From Trichosphaerium sp. ATCC 40318 (taxonomy: Eukaryota; Discosea; Flabellinia; Trichosidae), in assembly GCA_038496445.1 (NCBI GenBank), contig JALMLS010000250.1:1-64000 (forward strand): a stretch of DNA of 64,000 bases. Reading direction: 5' to 3'. The notes beneath the pieces were generated by a model, which saw only the letters and a program-made list of their open reading frames with translations, was not told the DNA's origin and searched no databases. Below, one piece after another: positions 34,798 through 46,853 of this stretch. The first letter of the stretch is position 1, and each line of letters begins with the position of its first letter. The position numbers were made by a program, and so were the translations under genes.

Positions 34798-34847
34798 TAT
34801 GTGCTGTTGAATGGTATTCTGTTTGCTTTGTATCTAGCCGTTCAGTC

Positions 34848-35094
34848 ATGTTTGTTAAACACAAGAGCGAAGCTGCTGAGGCTCTTAGCAAGCTTAAAGA
34901 AAAGAGGTATGCTATTCAAATAACAAACTTAGAACAACGGTCAAATTGTGAATGACAGTTGCATTTGTTGAGACTAATAGGCCTATGAAGACTGGAAATC
35001 ATTTAAATGTACAACACGTATTGATGCACAATTTTAGTTACATTGTCACTTTTTTATGCTCACTATGGACTTAAATAGCAAAAGGATTGCTTAA
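34848..35094 (+). CDS. Small possible gene
   Basis: The ATG at 34848 opens MFVKHKSEAAEALSKLKEKR, followed by a GTATGC donor. An exon starting after TAATAG reads PMKTGNHLN, and a further 29-nt intron would lead to a stop at 35094. Codon content of the first exon is gene-like, but the last intron is too short to trust. It lies 28 bases upstream of the DUF302 gene start. Weak. Confidence 0.25.
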
Positions 35095-35122
35095 GCCAAA
35101 TCTCCAAGATATCTTGTACAAA

Positions 35123-36575
35123 ATGACGTTACGGATCATTTTGTTAATCGTGGTTACCCTATCCTTGGTCTCATCACAAGGCCTAGTTGAAAAACTAAGC
35201 GATTATGACGTAGACACTACAATCGAGCGATTAAGAACCTTCATCACTGTGCGTTGTGTATAAGTACTATTTTTTAGACGTTAATGTTGTTGGAAGGAAA
35301 ACACACCAATATCGATAATAGGACAGATAGACCATAGCGCAAACGCAGCTAGGTACCTCTTTGTCTACATACAAAAAAAATCACGTGATTTACAAACGGT
35401 TTAGTGTAGGGTTGAGTCTGCCGCCTTCAAAAGTTCTTATTATTGGAAATGCGAATATTGGCACTGTTTTTATGCGCGCTGATCAGAGGTATGGTATAGA
35501 AGCACCAATACGTATTCTTGTTTGGGATGACGGAAACGGACAAGTATGATTTATCATTTATCGATTGTGTGTAACATTATACACCAGGTGCACGTGACAT
35601 ACAATGATGCAGAACACAATCGTCAGAGGTTTTGTATTTCTGATCTTGATGCTACTTTTATGATGACAAGAAACGCCTTGAACGGAATTACAAACGCTGC
35701 TACAGGACGTGATGATACTGTTGAACCTTTACCTCCTCTTGGAGCGTGTGATCCAGAAGACCTTGATGCAGTGCGTGACAACCTACCTGTAAAACAACAT
35801 TAGCTAATTTTGGCTCAATAGGCTGGTTTAGTTGTAGTTAAAAGCGAAAATTCTGTGTCTGTGACAGTTCATCAACTAGTTGAATCATTCGAAAATACAC
35901 CTATACGTGTTGTTCTTAATTTTGATCATCAGGCAAACGCATTCAACGTATGTATAACGTCAACTAATACTCTTTATTTGATCCTTTTTGCACTAACATA
36001 CCACAAAACAGAGTGGATTGGAATTACGCCCAACTACAGTTGTATGGTTCGGTAATCCTGCACTGGGAACACCAGTAATGAATAGCAATAATAGAGCTGG
36101 TAATGATCTTCCACAAAAGGTTATTGTATGGGAAGCAGAAAATGGGGATGTTTATCTAGCTTACAACAATCCTAACTACATAAGAGACAGATACCAAATT
36201 GTACAATTTGTCACGTGTTTAAACAAGTTTCTTTTTAACTTTCTCCACCGACTTTAGGACGATCAAGATCACATTTTTACTACGTTTGGAAATGCTCTTA
36301 GTACATTCACTGGTATTGCAGCAACAGAAGCATCTCCTTCTGTTTGCGTGACACCCCTATTTGACCTTGAAAATGAAATTTGCAGGTAACGTAGATATGC
36401 AAGTTTGTAAGAGTTATTTGACAGTTTCTCCAGGTGCTATACTGTATTCTGCACAAGACAAGGTAGAGACTTTGTATGCCCTGGAAGATTACCTTTCTGC
36501 TCTTTCTTGTATAGCAGTCAAGGGAGGACAATAACAGCCAGAGAGCGTCACCAGTACTGCACCTGCAGTTTTTAA
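35123..36575 (+). CDS. Secreted protein with two DUF302 domains and Cys-rich tail
   Basis: Exons 35123-35248, 35327-35352, 35405-35543, 35588-35788, 35822-35947, 36012-36200, 36258-36385 and 36434-36575 sum to exactly 359 codons. A signal peptide (MTLRIILLIVVTLSLVSSQG) leads to two DUF302 domains. In the first, IDHSANAA and PPSKVLIIGNANIGT are followed by IRILVWDDGNGQVHVTYND. In the second, FDHQANAF and PTTVVWFGNPALGTPVM are followed by KVIVWEAENGDVYLAYNNP. These are the diagnostic D/NH-A-x-A, P-x-[KT]-[VL]-[LV]-x-F/I-GNP and [VL]-W-E motifs. The C-terminus (about 45 aa) carries at least six Cys. DUF302 is mainly bacterial with unknown function; tandem, secreted, intron-bearing copies in a eukaryote are unusual. 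Confidence 0.87.
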
Positions 36576-36801
36576 ATTGTATTTTTTGTCATGTCACGAC
36601 AAACTAAAACGTGCAGGTTTGCATCTCACTGTTTACCCCCTTTCAACTTTTTTTTTTCATAATTAATTGCGTCAATGATTTAAATATATAAACCTGCTCA
36701 TCACACGTGACTGCGGAGCAACAAATCAGAAAATAGTCAACACGATTATTTACTACAATTTTCAAAAGCTTTTCGCTTTAAACGGGTCTAAACAACAAAG
36801 T

Positions 36802-38303
36802 ATGAAGGTAGTTATAACTGGAGGATTAGGTTTCATAGGCCAAGAACTAGCCAAGGCTCTATTAAAGCGTGAAACTCTTTCCGGCCATAAAATCGAGAAA
36901 CTCGTTCTATTTGATATTGTAGAGCGCGAAACTGCGCTTTCTAAGGTATTTTAACCGTTTATGTAACTGTTATTCATATTAATCGTTTACAGGACGCAAG
37001 AGTCGAAGTAGTACAAGGAAATATATCCAATGCGTGCGTCAATAACGAATTCGTTAAAAAATGCCTTCTTCTCACCCTGTCACTTAAGTGCCACAGTCAA
37101 CACTGTCCTAGAAACAGACAAGCCATTAACGGTGTTCCATTTATCGTCTATTATGTCCGGTCAAGGAGAACAAGTATGAGAAATAATCACTTTCTTGTAT
37201 TTCTCTGACTTTTTTTCTTTTTTCGTCAAGGACTTCGACTTGGCTCATAGCGTTAATCTTACAGGAACTTTGAATGTTATCAATAATCTACGCAATAGAA
37301 GTGATACACCAAAAATTGTATTCACAAGCACGTGTGCTGTATTTGGACCACAAGAGACTGTTTCAAATGAAACACGGTAAACCCTCATTTATTTCTTCAT
37401 ATCCTTGATCATTGCTCCTCACCATCATAAGATTGTTGCCACAAACTACGTATGGATGTACCAAAGCGTGTTGTGAATTGCTACTAAATGACTACACCAG
37501 AAAAGGTACCTCCCACGCAAAGCGAGGGTCATATCAGTAAATATTGACTTCGCACTATAGGATTTTTGGATGCAAGAATTGCAAGACTTCCTACAGGTAC
37601 GGTACTTTATTATACCTCTCGATCATTAACATATTCTAGTTATTGTAAGACCTGGAAAACCTAATGCGGCTGCATCGAGTTTTTGCTCTGGGTTGTTCCG
37701 TGAGCCACTACAAGGTAATGAGATGTTTTTCTTAAAATGTTTACCAAGGCTTTTATTAGGTGTTGATGTTGAGATCCCTGTTCCACTTGATACAAAGGTA
37801 GCTTCAAACTAGGCGTGGCATGTATTAGCTTAATTGTTTTATAGGTGTTCTTGACAGGATATCCGTCTGTTATTGCAAATCTAATTAAATTACATGAGCT
37901 ACCTGTCGAGAAGTTTACTTTTGATCGAACAGGTGGTTTTTTTTTCTTCTTTGTTTGCCCTTATGAGTATTTTAGCTATACTTCCTGGATTCACACAAAC
38001 AGTGAGTGAAATGGTAGAGAGTCTAAAGAAAGTACATGCAGAAGTAATGCCAAAGAAACCTCTTGGTAAAATCATCGTAAAGGTAACAACCGATGGATTT
38101 TTATGAAGTGACAGCGATTGTTTTTTACTACTTACAATGTATTGTTGATGACTTATTTATGTTACTAGGTTGACCCACAAATACATAAAATAGTAGCAAG
38201 CTGGTTAACAAACGGCGAATGCGCTAATGCAAAGCGACTTGAGTTGCAACAAAGTGATTTACCAGAAGCTATCATAAAGCAGTTTATTATTGATTTTTTG
38301 TAA
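36802..38303 (+). CDS. Extended SDR dehydrogenase, DenD (D-erythronate dehydrogenase)-like
   Basis: The N-terminus VVITGGLGFIGQELAKALL has the Rossmann TGxxGxxG motif. Later exons give VFHLSSIMSGQGEQDFDLAH, VNLTGTLNVINNLR, KIVFTSTCAVFG, the catalytic YGCTK (Y-x3-K) followed by CCELLLNDYTRKG, and then the family-specific RIARLPTVIVRPGKPNAAAS and REPLQG. The end is a substrate-domain helix set and INDFL-like tail; the stop is at 38303. The VRPGKPN(A)3SSF block is characteristic of DenD-like 4-carbon sugar-acid dehydrogenases (NAD-dependent oxidation of D-erythronate). The natural substrate here is unproven. About nine short introns are needed; the small exon around the Y-x3-K motif was joined by homology to the family pattern rather than by a unique splice solution. 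Length is normal (about 320-340 aa). Confidence 0.85.
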
Positions 38304-38501
38304 AACTGGAAGTTACTCCTCTCCATAAATTACAACCCCTTTCTTGCACAATTAACCACTTTATTATACTACCATTACAAAAATGTTTCAAGGGAACCCA
38401 CACCGACACAAACAAAGGAGCCCTGGTTAAGTCAAGGCTGGAACTATCGACCAACTTTTCATTTCGCAACAGAAAACTCACCTCCCATTTCATAACAAGA
38501 T

Positions 38502-39513
38502 ATGTCTTCCGCCGTTACAATTTTTCTGTTTCTATGTATAGCGATCAATATTTGTTTATCAAATACTTGCGTTCCCACGTGCCAAAACAATTGGTGTAAT
38601 AGACAGGTCCAACCGCGTTAAAACTAATCCTACTAACGAAAGTAGCCTCCATTTGAAGCTTGCTGTCCAATAGCATACAAAGTAGATCCTTCCTTACCTA
38701 CAGCAATGATACTTGGTGATTCGGTGTCTATAGGATACTGGCATGTAGCAGAACAACTATTAGACGGAAAGGTACGCGAATAGGCCATTTTTTTATGGAA
38801 TAAAAGTTTTTTTAGGCTAATGTCATTCACAATCCGCCACAATTTGATGGTAGTGCTGCCAACACGTTAAAGGGAACTCTTTGTATTGAACGTAAATATC
38901 TAAATTAATATCTTTTGTGCTAACTATGGTCCAGAGTGGCTTTTTACAAAACCTGTTGTGAAGATTGATGTTATCCATTTCAATTTTGGCCTTCACGATG
39001 TTGACACACGTGATAACGGGTTTGAGCACGTTGATTTGCCTAAGTACAAAGAATACCTTGGAAAAATAATACAAACGCTTAAGCTCACTAATGCAACACT
39101 TATATGGGCTTCAACAACGCCAGTCCCTTCGCCTAACACTACAGTACGTCCTATCCGTTTCGACATTGTCGAATATTTACTATTTGTTCAAGAATTGTGT
39201 TATTGCGACAAGTGAAGCTTCTGTAATTGAGTATAATGAAGCAGCGCTTGAAGTGGCGAAAGAAAACGGTGTTACTATAGTAGACGATCTACATAAGGCC
39301 GTTAACGACTTTTGTCATCCAGGTTACTCTACCTGTTCAATACAAGATGAAGGTACGCTGAGTATTTGTTTGTTTTGGGTTTTTATTGATTGTTTGTTAG
39401 GATGTGTACACTACCGCAAAGATGGATATGAACTACTTGGAAAAGCTGCTGCAAAGTCTATAGAAGCACATCTACCACAAGTATCCGCTCTCGAGCAACT
39501 AGGAACAGAATAG
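38502..39513 (+). CDS. Secreted SGNH/GDSL-type hydrolase, paralogue 2
   Basis: Exons 38502-38606, 38646-38771, 38816-38891, 38935-39143, 39193-39352 and 39401-39513. The architecture matches the copy at 2742-3794: signal peptide, short Cys-rich segment, ILGDSVSIGYW (nucleophile Ser), HFNFGLHDVDTRDNG, TPVPSPNT, and the C-terminal CVHYRKDGYELLGKAAAKS. All five introns are at homologous positions and phases. The two genes lie 35 kb apart in the same orientation, so they are not a simple tandem. It should be a secreted esterase or lipase. The C-terminus differs between copies, which may reflect different localisation or substrate. Confidence 0.87.
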
Positions 39514-39584
39514 TTGTACAATTTAACATAGTAGCAAGATTACAGTTTGATTTTATAACATACAAAAAATAGTCTTTTTTGTGT

Positions 39585-42500
39585 TTAATTAGGATTTCCC
39601 GCTCCTCTATGAAAGTGATACTTATTTTTATAAAAGTGATTAAAGTCAAGTCGAACAGTAAAATTAGCCAACTGGTAATCGTATTCAGGCGAAGAGAACG
39701 TAGTGAGCGAAGCTACAAACAAAAAAATTAGCAAATTGTTGAAAAAGAAAAAAATCACGTGACAGTACTTATTAGGTTGCGTATGTAGTAGTTGAAGAAC
39801 TTTTCGAACTTCTGAACATTTCCAGCAAATTCTTTACCGAAACCCTTTTGAGCTTGTCGTTTAACGGCCTGAAAGAAAAGAATAAGTGATACTAGTATTT
39901 TCTCATTTTTTTCTAATTATAAAGTTCTTTGACAAAGAAACCATAACAACGGACATGCTTAGAGCGGGCATACCTCGATACGTTGTTTCCTCCTTTGGTA
40001 TCGCTGTTTGCTGTACTCCTTTGGATTAGTTTTTTTTGTTTTTAGAGGAGGTGCAGCGACATCTTTTGGAACAAGGGAGTTAACACTACTCATTGTGAAT
40101 TTTGCGAATCTGACGCAAATAGTAAGCAGCTTCTGAATTGCCTATGAACCACTAAGTATAATCTAACATATTAAGTATTCTCGTGTTACCGCAAATAGAT
40201 TAGGCTCAGTTAACATGCACTGGCGAAGACAATTATCAAGGTAGGAATGATGAAGTCTAGCAACTTGTTCAACTGTTTCAGCCTGTAAAAAAGCAATGAG
40301 AATCTTGCGCAGTGTTTCGCGTAAGTTTTACCGTTTTGATATTTTTTACTAAATCAAGGTAGTAAGGTTCAATAACCTCCACCATCATATAGTACTCAAG
40401 ATTCTGTACGAAGTGAAGCATTTTTTGTCGTAAACTGAAGGATGGAGCCAACGCTTCTCGAACACAAAACTCTGTTGTAGTTTGATGAGAAATCCAAGTC
40501 TAAGTAAAATATTACTGTCAGCTATGTCCCCTTCAAACTTGGTGTATAACATTGTCCATACCTGCGCCAACAAGCGTTCAACATACTTGCAATAAAATAG
40601 ATGTTTGAAAAGAAGTTGGTACTTAGTTAATGCCCTCTCACTTAAAATAAGCGATGAAGGCCACTCCACTTTGTAGTTTAAGGACATTGATAAAACACCT
40701 TCACAAAAACAGTTAACAGTTTGAGAAACAAGCAAGTTTTGGAGCGAATGTAATTCAAAGCGAACTGGAAAAAATGACAAACTTACCTGTAAAGTCTGGG
40801 TCGCTTTTACCACGTGCAGGTGATGGCTGAACAGACCCTTCAGTTTGCTTGTAGCCCATCACTTGTGTTAAGAGCCTTGATAATAATTCACTTAAATCTT
40901 CTGAAGATAACCTCACAGTAAGCTTGTCAGCAAAGGCATCATCCTACGATTAACATTAACAACAAAAAAGAAAAACGAACAAAAGCTTACAGTGAGTACA
41001 GATGAACGTGTTGATATCTCTAGCATTGTCTGTAGAGAATCAACATCAATATGAGATGGATGTTTAGATAATTCTGAGGCACCAATCTCTAAAAAGTGAA
41101 CAAACAAGTCACCTGTTTCCAAAAAAAAGCAACACTTCAATGACCTACGAAGAAGTAAACAAACAGCCATAATACATTCTTAAAATTATCAAAGGATGCG
41201 TACTTTAACAGTTTTACTAGTCTATATTTATCTATAATAAGCTTTAATAACTCCTGATTGGCATACTTATGCCCTTTATCAATCTGTTCAAGATACCTTT
41301 GAAAAAAAAAAAGATTAGAAATACACTCTTCATTTTCTTTTAGATAGGTTGATTGGTATCTCATAAACAACGACATAAAACTGAAAAATACTGCTACGTA
41401 CTCTCTTTCCAATGGTGAATATACAAAATTAAGAGTTGGTTGCTTGTCCATTGAAACACCACAATTCCGAATGACATTAATGTATTTTCCAGTAGACAAA
41501 ATCTTATCGGTTCCTCTCTTCAAGAAAATAGGAACATTCTCTGCAAATATACTAAATCTACCATCAAGAGACCTAATAGAAATATTACAACTCAAGCATA
41601 TCAAAAAAAAACCTAAAGAGTGCAACGTACTTTAATTCACGTCTTTGATTTGAACCTGTGTCTCTTATCATAAATTCGCCATAAGGATCGCTGAGAGATC
41701 CTTGCTGTACCCACTCTTGTAGCATATTTAAGTATGGTCTCGATGCCTTCTCAAGCAAGAAAGAGAGTAGTTTCTGTAGTAATGTATCCCTTTTAAAAAA
41801 ATATTAACTCGACATAAAGAAAAAACAATCTTTAAAAACTCACCCTGATACTCTTTGAGCTGCAAGGTATAGATGATTTAGAAGAGCGCCTCCTTTTAAA
41901 GATTTGTTCGTTTTAACAACAGCCTTTACGGCTTTCCATATACGCATCCAATCCTGTACGTAGCACCACATGCCCTGCCAAGAGTCAGAAAATTATCTTC
42001 TTTTTCCTTAAAACGCACATGAAGTGTCAACTCTAATTTATTATAAAGCGTCTCCAATTGGCCTACGCGTATAAGGTAGTCCTAAGCTTATGGTTAAAGC
42101 TTGAAGATGTGATTAAAAAATTCAATAACTAAAATACCTTTGCAAGCTCATCAATGGCAGCGCATAGCGCGTGAGATACCTATGAAACTAGTTAAAAATT
42201 AAGTTTCAAACGGTACGCTCACAAAGCCGTATGAGAATTCTGATCGTTCCCGCGCGAAGTTAGCGACATACATGTAGTCTGAACATAGTGGTAGTATAGC
42301 ATCAATAAGACCATGCAATGAAACATCTGGTTTTTTTGGTTTAGCGCCATTTTTTACAGCTTCAGTACGCACGCAATGCTGTGTCTACCTCCCATTGAAC
42401 TTCCTCTGTTTTTTTTGAACGTTTTACTTTGATGTATTCTCCTTCAATGCCCTACACGCATTAATAGGCGATATTAGGCGTATAGCGTGCCATGAGAGCA

Positions 42501-42676
42501 AAAAGAAGCTCATCTAGAATGGCGCTTTCTTGAGCTTCGATTGGTTGTACGGAAAGTGGTACTCGCTCCGCGTAATGATTCTAAGCGATTTGAATAAAAC
42601 GTCAGGTTCTATAACGCTCATTTACCTCAGGAACTCTGTTATTGAGTGTTAAAAAGTAATTTGACGCCTGTGCCAT
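39585..42676 (-). CDS. GCP2: Gamma-tubulin complex component 2
   Basis: Starts MAQASNYFLTLNNRVPE at 42676 and stops at 39585, with about 15 exons. Family-specific blocks appear in order: DELLFALMGIEGEYIKV, AILPLCSDYMYVANFARERS followed by FSYGFVSHALCAAIDELAK, DYLIRVGQLETLYNKLE, RPYLNMLQEWVQQGSLSDPY followed by GEFMIRD, KILSTGKYINVIRNCG, LEQIDKGHKYANQELL, KVEWPSSLILSERALTKYQ followed by LLFKHLFYCKYVER, NVQKFEKFFNYYIRN, and the C-terminal RLDFNHFY. This matches GCP2 (grip1 and grip2 domains), which with GCP3 and gamma-tubulin forms the small complex that nucleates microtubules. It lacks the longest N-terminal extension of animal GCP2. One intron (42452-42490) is GC-AG. Confidence 0.94.
42452..42490 (-). 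other. GC-AG intron in GCP2
   Basis: A 39-nt intron with donor GCACGC after LLFALM and acceptor GTGTAG before GIEGEY. No GT lies at a usable place, and the joined LMGIEGEYI block is conserved in GCP2 proteins, so the GC donor is well supported. Confidence 0.8.
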
Positions 42677-42803
42677 TTCGCTAGCCCACAGTGCAGTCAA
42701 AAAAAAATTCCAATTGAAAAAAAAAAAAAGTCAAAGGTTTAGTCAAAGAATTACCAAGATCACAAGCGAGAGGGCCCTGGCATTTGCCCTTCATCAACCA
42801 GTC

Positions 42804-45416
42804 ATGCTATCACTACAAACACTGTGTAAAGATACAGTGATTCGATTTATTGGCCAATACACAAGCTTGGAAATACCGACAGAGCTTGTAGTTAATATTC
42901 TATCCCACTTACAACAACGCAGTACCCTAACAGATAGGGTGTTGCCATTATTTACAAATTTAACACATGTTAATTTCTCGAACTGCAACATATCATCTTC
43001 AGGCCTAATCGCATACATAAATACATCTGGTACAACAGTACGTAATTCATAGAGGTTTCAAGATATTTACGACAAAACTAGCTTCGCTCATTCATCGCTA
43101 ATAACGTTGAAATGGACCCACTGGTAGTATCAAATATAGCTTGGAATTGCCCTGCACTAGAATTATTATCTCTAAATGAATGTGCACACGCTGTCTTAGA
43201 CAGCACAATACATCTTATTTCACTTCATTGTAATCGACTGAAATCGCTTTCTGTAAACGGTACGCAGCGCCTTTTCGCATTTTGAGAAAACCCTTTTTGC
43301 TCATCTTTTTTCGGGAATTACCAAAACTAATATGCACGTAGGATGTTGTTTGCTTTCAGATGACGCTTTAAGAAGCCTTTCTATGGCGTCATGTTTAGAA
43401 AATTTGGAATTAACATGTTGTCAGAAGTTAACGGACTCTGCTGTATCTATTATTCTAAAGTCTACGCTTACGGAAACACTGCGTTCTATTAATTTAAGTG
43501 GGTACGTACTATCTAACATCATAATGAAGTACAAACCGAAATGGTGTTTTTCCCCCTACTTACTGTCCTAACTTGTACTGATACTTTTAGATGCGTAAAT
43601 ATATGTCCTGCAGGGTTTTTGTTCCTAGTTGCAAAATGCAAAAAACTTGAAGACCTAAATATTTCCGGAAACCCCCAAATACAAGATATAGACGTTAGAA
43701 GTATACTAGAAGGTGCGTGTGGCAAAGTAAACTGGTTTTAAACTCACTGAGCAATTAGTTAATTCTAGTTTGAGAACTATTAATCTATCGTATCTATCAG
43801 GCATATCTACGCAAACAGTAGAGTTTTTAAGACGAGTAAACCACAAGAATCTACAAAAAATTGTATTCATAGGAAATACACAAATAGACAACAGACACAT
43901 GCGTACAGTTATCCGTCAAGGACGTTATAAAATAGTTGGGGGTGACATAAACTTGACAGTGCTACGAAACAGCGATGAAGTGGAAGTACGCCTTTTTTAT
44001 GACCTTTTGTTTTCCTGTTGTCAGAATAAAAGCTTAGCTTACTTTTTTTCTCTTAAAGCCTTTCACCACGTCTGTTGATAAATACACAACTTTTGATGCG
44101 TTTAAAGATATTGTTCAAACGCATATCAACACCCAAAGTGGTAATGATCGATCTTGGGAAAAACATGAGCTATTTTGTAGACATGTCTCACATAGAAAGA
44201 ATGGAACCAAGCGACCTTCTATTCTTATACGTAAGTGTCTTTCTTGCTTTCGTTTATATTTTTAAGAGAACTCGTTTACTCAGACGTTAATTTTGTAGAA
44301 GATGAACGACAGGACAAGTTAGTATGTGAGATGGCTGATGGGTGGCGTCATTTTTATTTACAACAGAACCAAGAAAAATGTAAGTGTATTTATTTTTATC
44401 AATTCGCCAAAAAAAAATATTTTCAACTTTGTTGGGGAATTCTTGAATACTTATTAACTACGCAGTACCTGCCGAAAACGAAAATACAATATACCTACGA
44501 ATCAAGTGTTGGAATAGCACAACGTTACAACCAGAAGACGTAGGGGATTTGTCCGTGCCTAATACGATGCTTTTGCATGAACTTAAAGCTCAGTTGCACA
44601 ATGAGCTTATACACAATATTCCAGCGTCTGAGATGGTTTTAGTGGAGGTGCGAACAAAAAATAATTGAATAAATTTATTACGCTACGCGTTGTAGCCGAA
44701 CTTGTTTTAAATTCTCCGTAGGAACAAACAGCGCTGAGATTCATGCTTCTAGAGCAGGATGATCTTTCATTAGGGCAATACGGTCTTGTTTCGGGAGATT
44801 TACTACACGTCGAAAGATTAAGACGAGGATTCCACACTGACGTACGTATTCGATGCGAAATAGCCTTTTGATGGCTTTACAAAAACGCAATTCGGCCAAG
44901 GTTTGATTTTTTTGGTAGTTACTTGAGAACCCTATGAAGCTTCAACATTCCATAACCGCGGACTACTATTACCAAAGAAGCGCACCAATCAAAGTTGAAG
45001 AAACTGAAGAATCTTATCGTCAGTACCTTCTACGGTTGTCTTTTAGTAAAGACAACGTATCAACAGTACCTAGACCATTCACATTTACTCTACAAATGAA
45101 GGTACATAACAGAAATTCCTTACCACGCGTCAGAGTCTCTAAATGTTCTTATTAAGGGTACTGACTCTTTTAAATCACTACGAGATCAAGTGAAAAAACA
45201 CGTAGGTGTTGACAATTTTAACGTATTTACAAAAGTATGTCCGGACATTGCTCTAGGCGGTACGTAGTCGTGTTGTATTTTAGTATTGGTTGGTTATAGT
45301 TGCTGATTTATTGTTTAGAAGAACATTACAATGAGATTTTACTTAAAGCATTACAAGGTAGCCAGTGGCTTTTAGTTGATATAAACTATGGTTATGATAT
45401 GATGGAATTAGGTTAA
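42804..45416 (+). CDS. F-box-like/LRR protein with C-terminal ubiquitin-like domains
   Basis: The first exons are well defined: 42804-43037, 43082-43259, 43342-43501, 43591-43712 and then from about 43758. The N-terminus contains an F-box-like helix (IPTELVVNILSHLQQR). Cysteine-containing LRRs of the AMN1/F-box type follow (LTHVNFSNCNISSSGLIAYI; LENLELTCCQKLTDSAVSII; LEDLNISGNPQIQDIDV). Later exons leave the LRR and include a ubiquitin-like strand-helix pattern: YLRIKCWN, MLLHELKAQLHNELI and LGQYGLVSGDLLHVERLR. A second such unit is VLIKGTDSFKSLRDQVKKHV. These resemble the beta-grasp modules of USP-type deubiquitinases, but no protease domain is present. There is a frame discontinuity near 45103-45110 that I could not resolve with an intron, so the model could be two genes or contain an error. 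Confidence 0.66.
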
Positions 45417-45634
45417 ATTATAATGAAACAGAAAAAAAACAAAGAAAAGACGGCTTCAGTGAGCGGTGTTGTAAAACAGTGTAAATACAAAAAAAACAAT
45501 TTGCAATCTCTTTTTAATTCATTCGAGAGGAAGAAAATTATGAGAAAACCTTCGCGTAGCATCTCGCGTAGGAGGTTCAATAACTTTTTTTGAACAAGCC
45601 AGGTTGTATTCTTCTACAATTGTATTTATTCGAA

Positions 45635-46535
45635 TCAAAATACTCTTGCTTGTAATTTTTGAATATCTTTTTTGAGCATCTTAGAATCATTCACTGCTTT
45701 GTCATATAAAGTTCGTAGGCGCATAATCTCGTTAATAACAGTCTTTTGAGCTTCTAGAATTTCTTTCTCTTCTTCAACAGTACTAGCTTGTGCAAGCCCT
45801 AAACACTCAAATGTAAACGTTTCACATTTTACCAAGAAATAGTAAAAAATGTCAAACACAAAATTGAAATTACATTGGCTTACCATTTTCCCAATCATAA
45901 ACTACAGGAGCAATCTCAGATTGAGGATGCTTTAACATTATATTATGAAGCTTCCGTGAAGGATCTATAAACGATATTACCTAGTAAACCACAACCGTTA
46001 CATAAACTTCAAAAAATACACTTCGGAACGTACTCTGTATGTTTCTGATATTACAGGATCGCTTTTCTTCCTCTTCTTTCTTTGTGGCGGTGGCAACAGT
46101 TTTAAATCATGTTGGAACGTCACAGGTGATATACTCTCATCAACAAAGAATAATTCAATTTTAATCATAAATTCTCCCCATCCTTTTTCTGCGACCTGAA
46201 AAGGCGGTTTTTTAACGACTATGATATTGTGAGCATATTCATAACACGCTTTCATTGTATTTACGCCTTCTTACTTCGTAACGGATTCGCAAATGACTCG
46301 TGAATGTGAAAATGAACTTTTTTTATAAAATACGAGATGTCTTGGTCCTCAACGACGCCTCTAGGTTTCTTTGGTTATTTTCGATCAAATTACACTTTGA
46401 TAGTTCAAGTACGTACCTTACGTATGCCCTCCACGAGTGCGTAGCATCACCAGACTTTTTAGATATTACTTTCGCCGTAGAGCCGTAAACAATGCCTCGT
46501 TTATGTTCTACGCCATCTAGTATCAGAGCGTCCAT
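45635..46535 (-). CDS. YEATS-domain protein (GAS41/Yaf9-like)
   Basis: The ATG at 46535 starts MDALILDGVEHKRGIVYGST. The YEATS fold continues with SWRAYVR, DISYFIKKVHFHIHESFANP followed by LR, KKPPFQVAEKGWGEFMIKIE and LFFVDESISPVTFQHDLKLL. These include the G-W-G-E-F motif and the H-E-S-F and W residues that shape the acyl-lysine pocket. After a basic linker (RKKRKKSD) the C-terminus is a coiled coil (VINEIMRLRTLYDKAVNDSK). This layout is that of GAS41/YEATS4/Yaf9, a subunit of the SWR1 and NuA4 chromatin complexes that reads acetylated histone H3. Length (about 230-240 aa) is normal. Five short introns. The gene shares a 318-bp divergent intergenic region with the NYN-like gene at 46854. Confidence 0.91.
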
Positions 46536-46853
46536 GTAGACTAAATATAATCACCACTGTTGGTTCGTTATCAATTGAACTTTTCACTCAACAAGTTTCG
46601 CACGTGACACTTTTTGAAGTCAATAAAAATCAAAACTTGTTGCAATCTTTGCTTTTCTTGATTTGAAACCATGGAACATCTCTTCGGTACTGTATGATAG
46701 TGAATGAGACGTGTTAGAAATAGGAGCATTGAATCAATATCTTCGTTTTTCGTCAGTGATTAAAACAATTCAATGAAGTCATTTACCTACAAAGGAACAT
46801 TAATTTTCAACATAACCGAACACTGAAGCGTGGCTTACATTAACACGACAATA

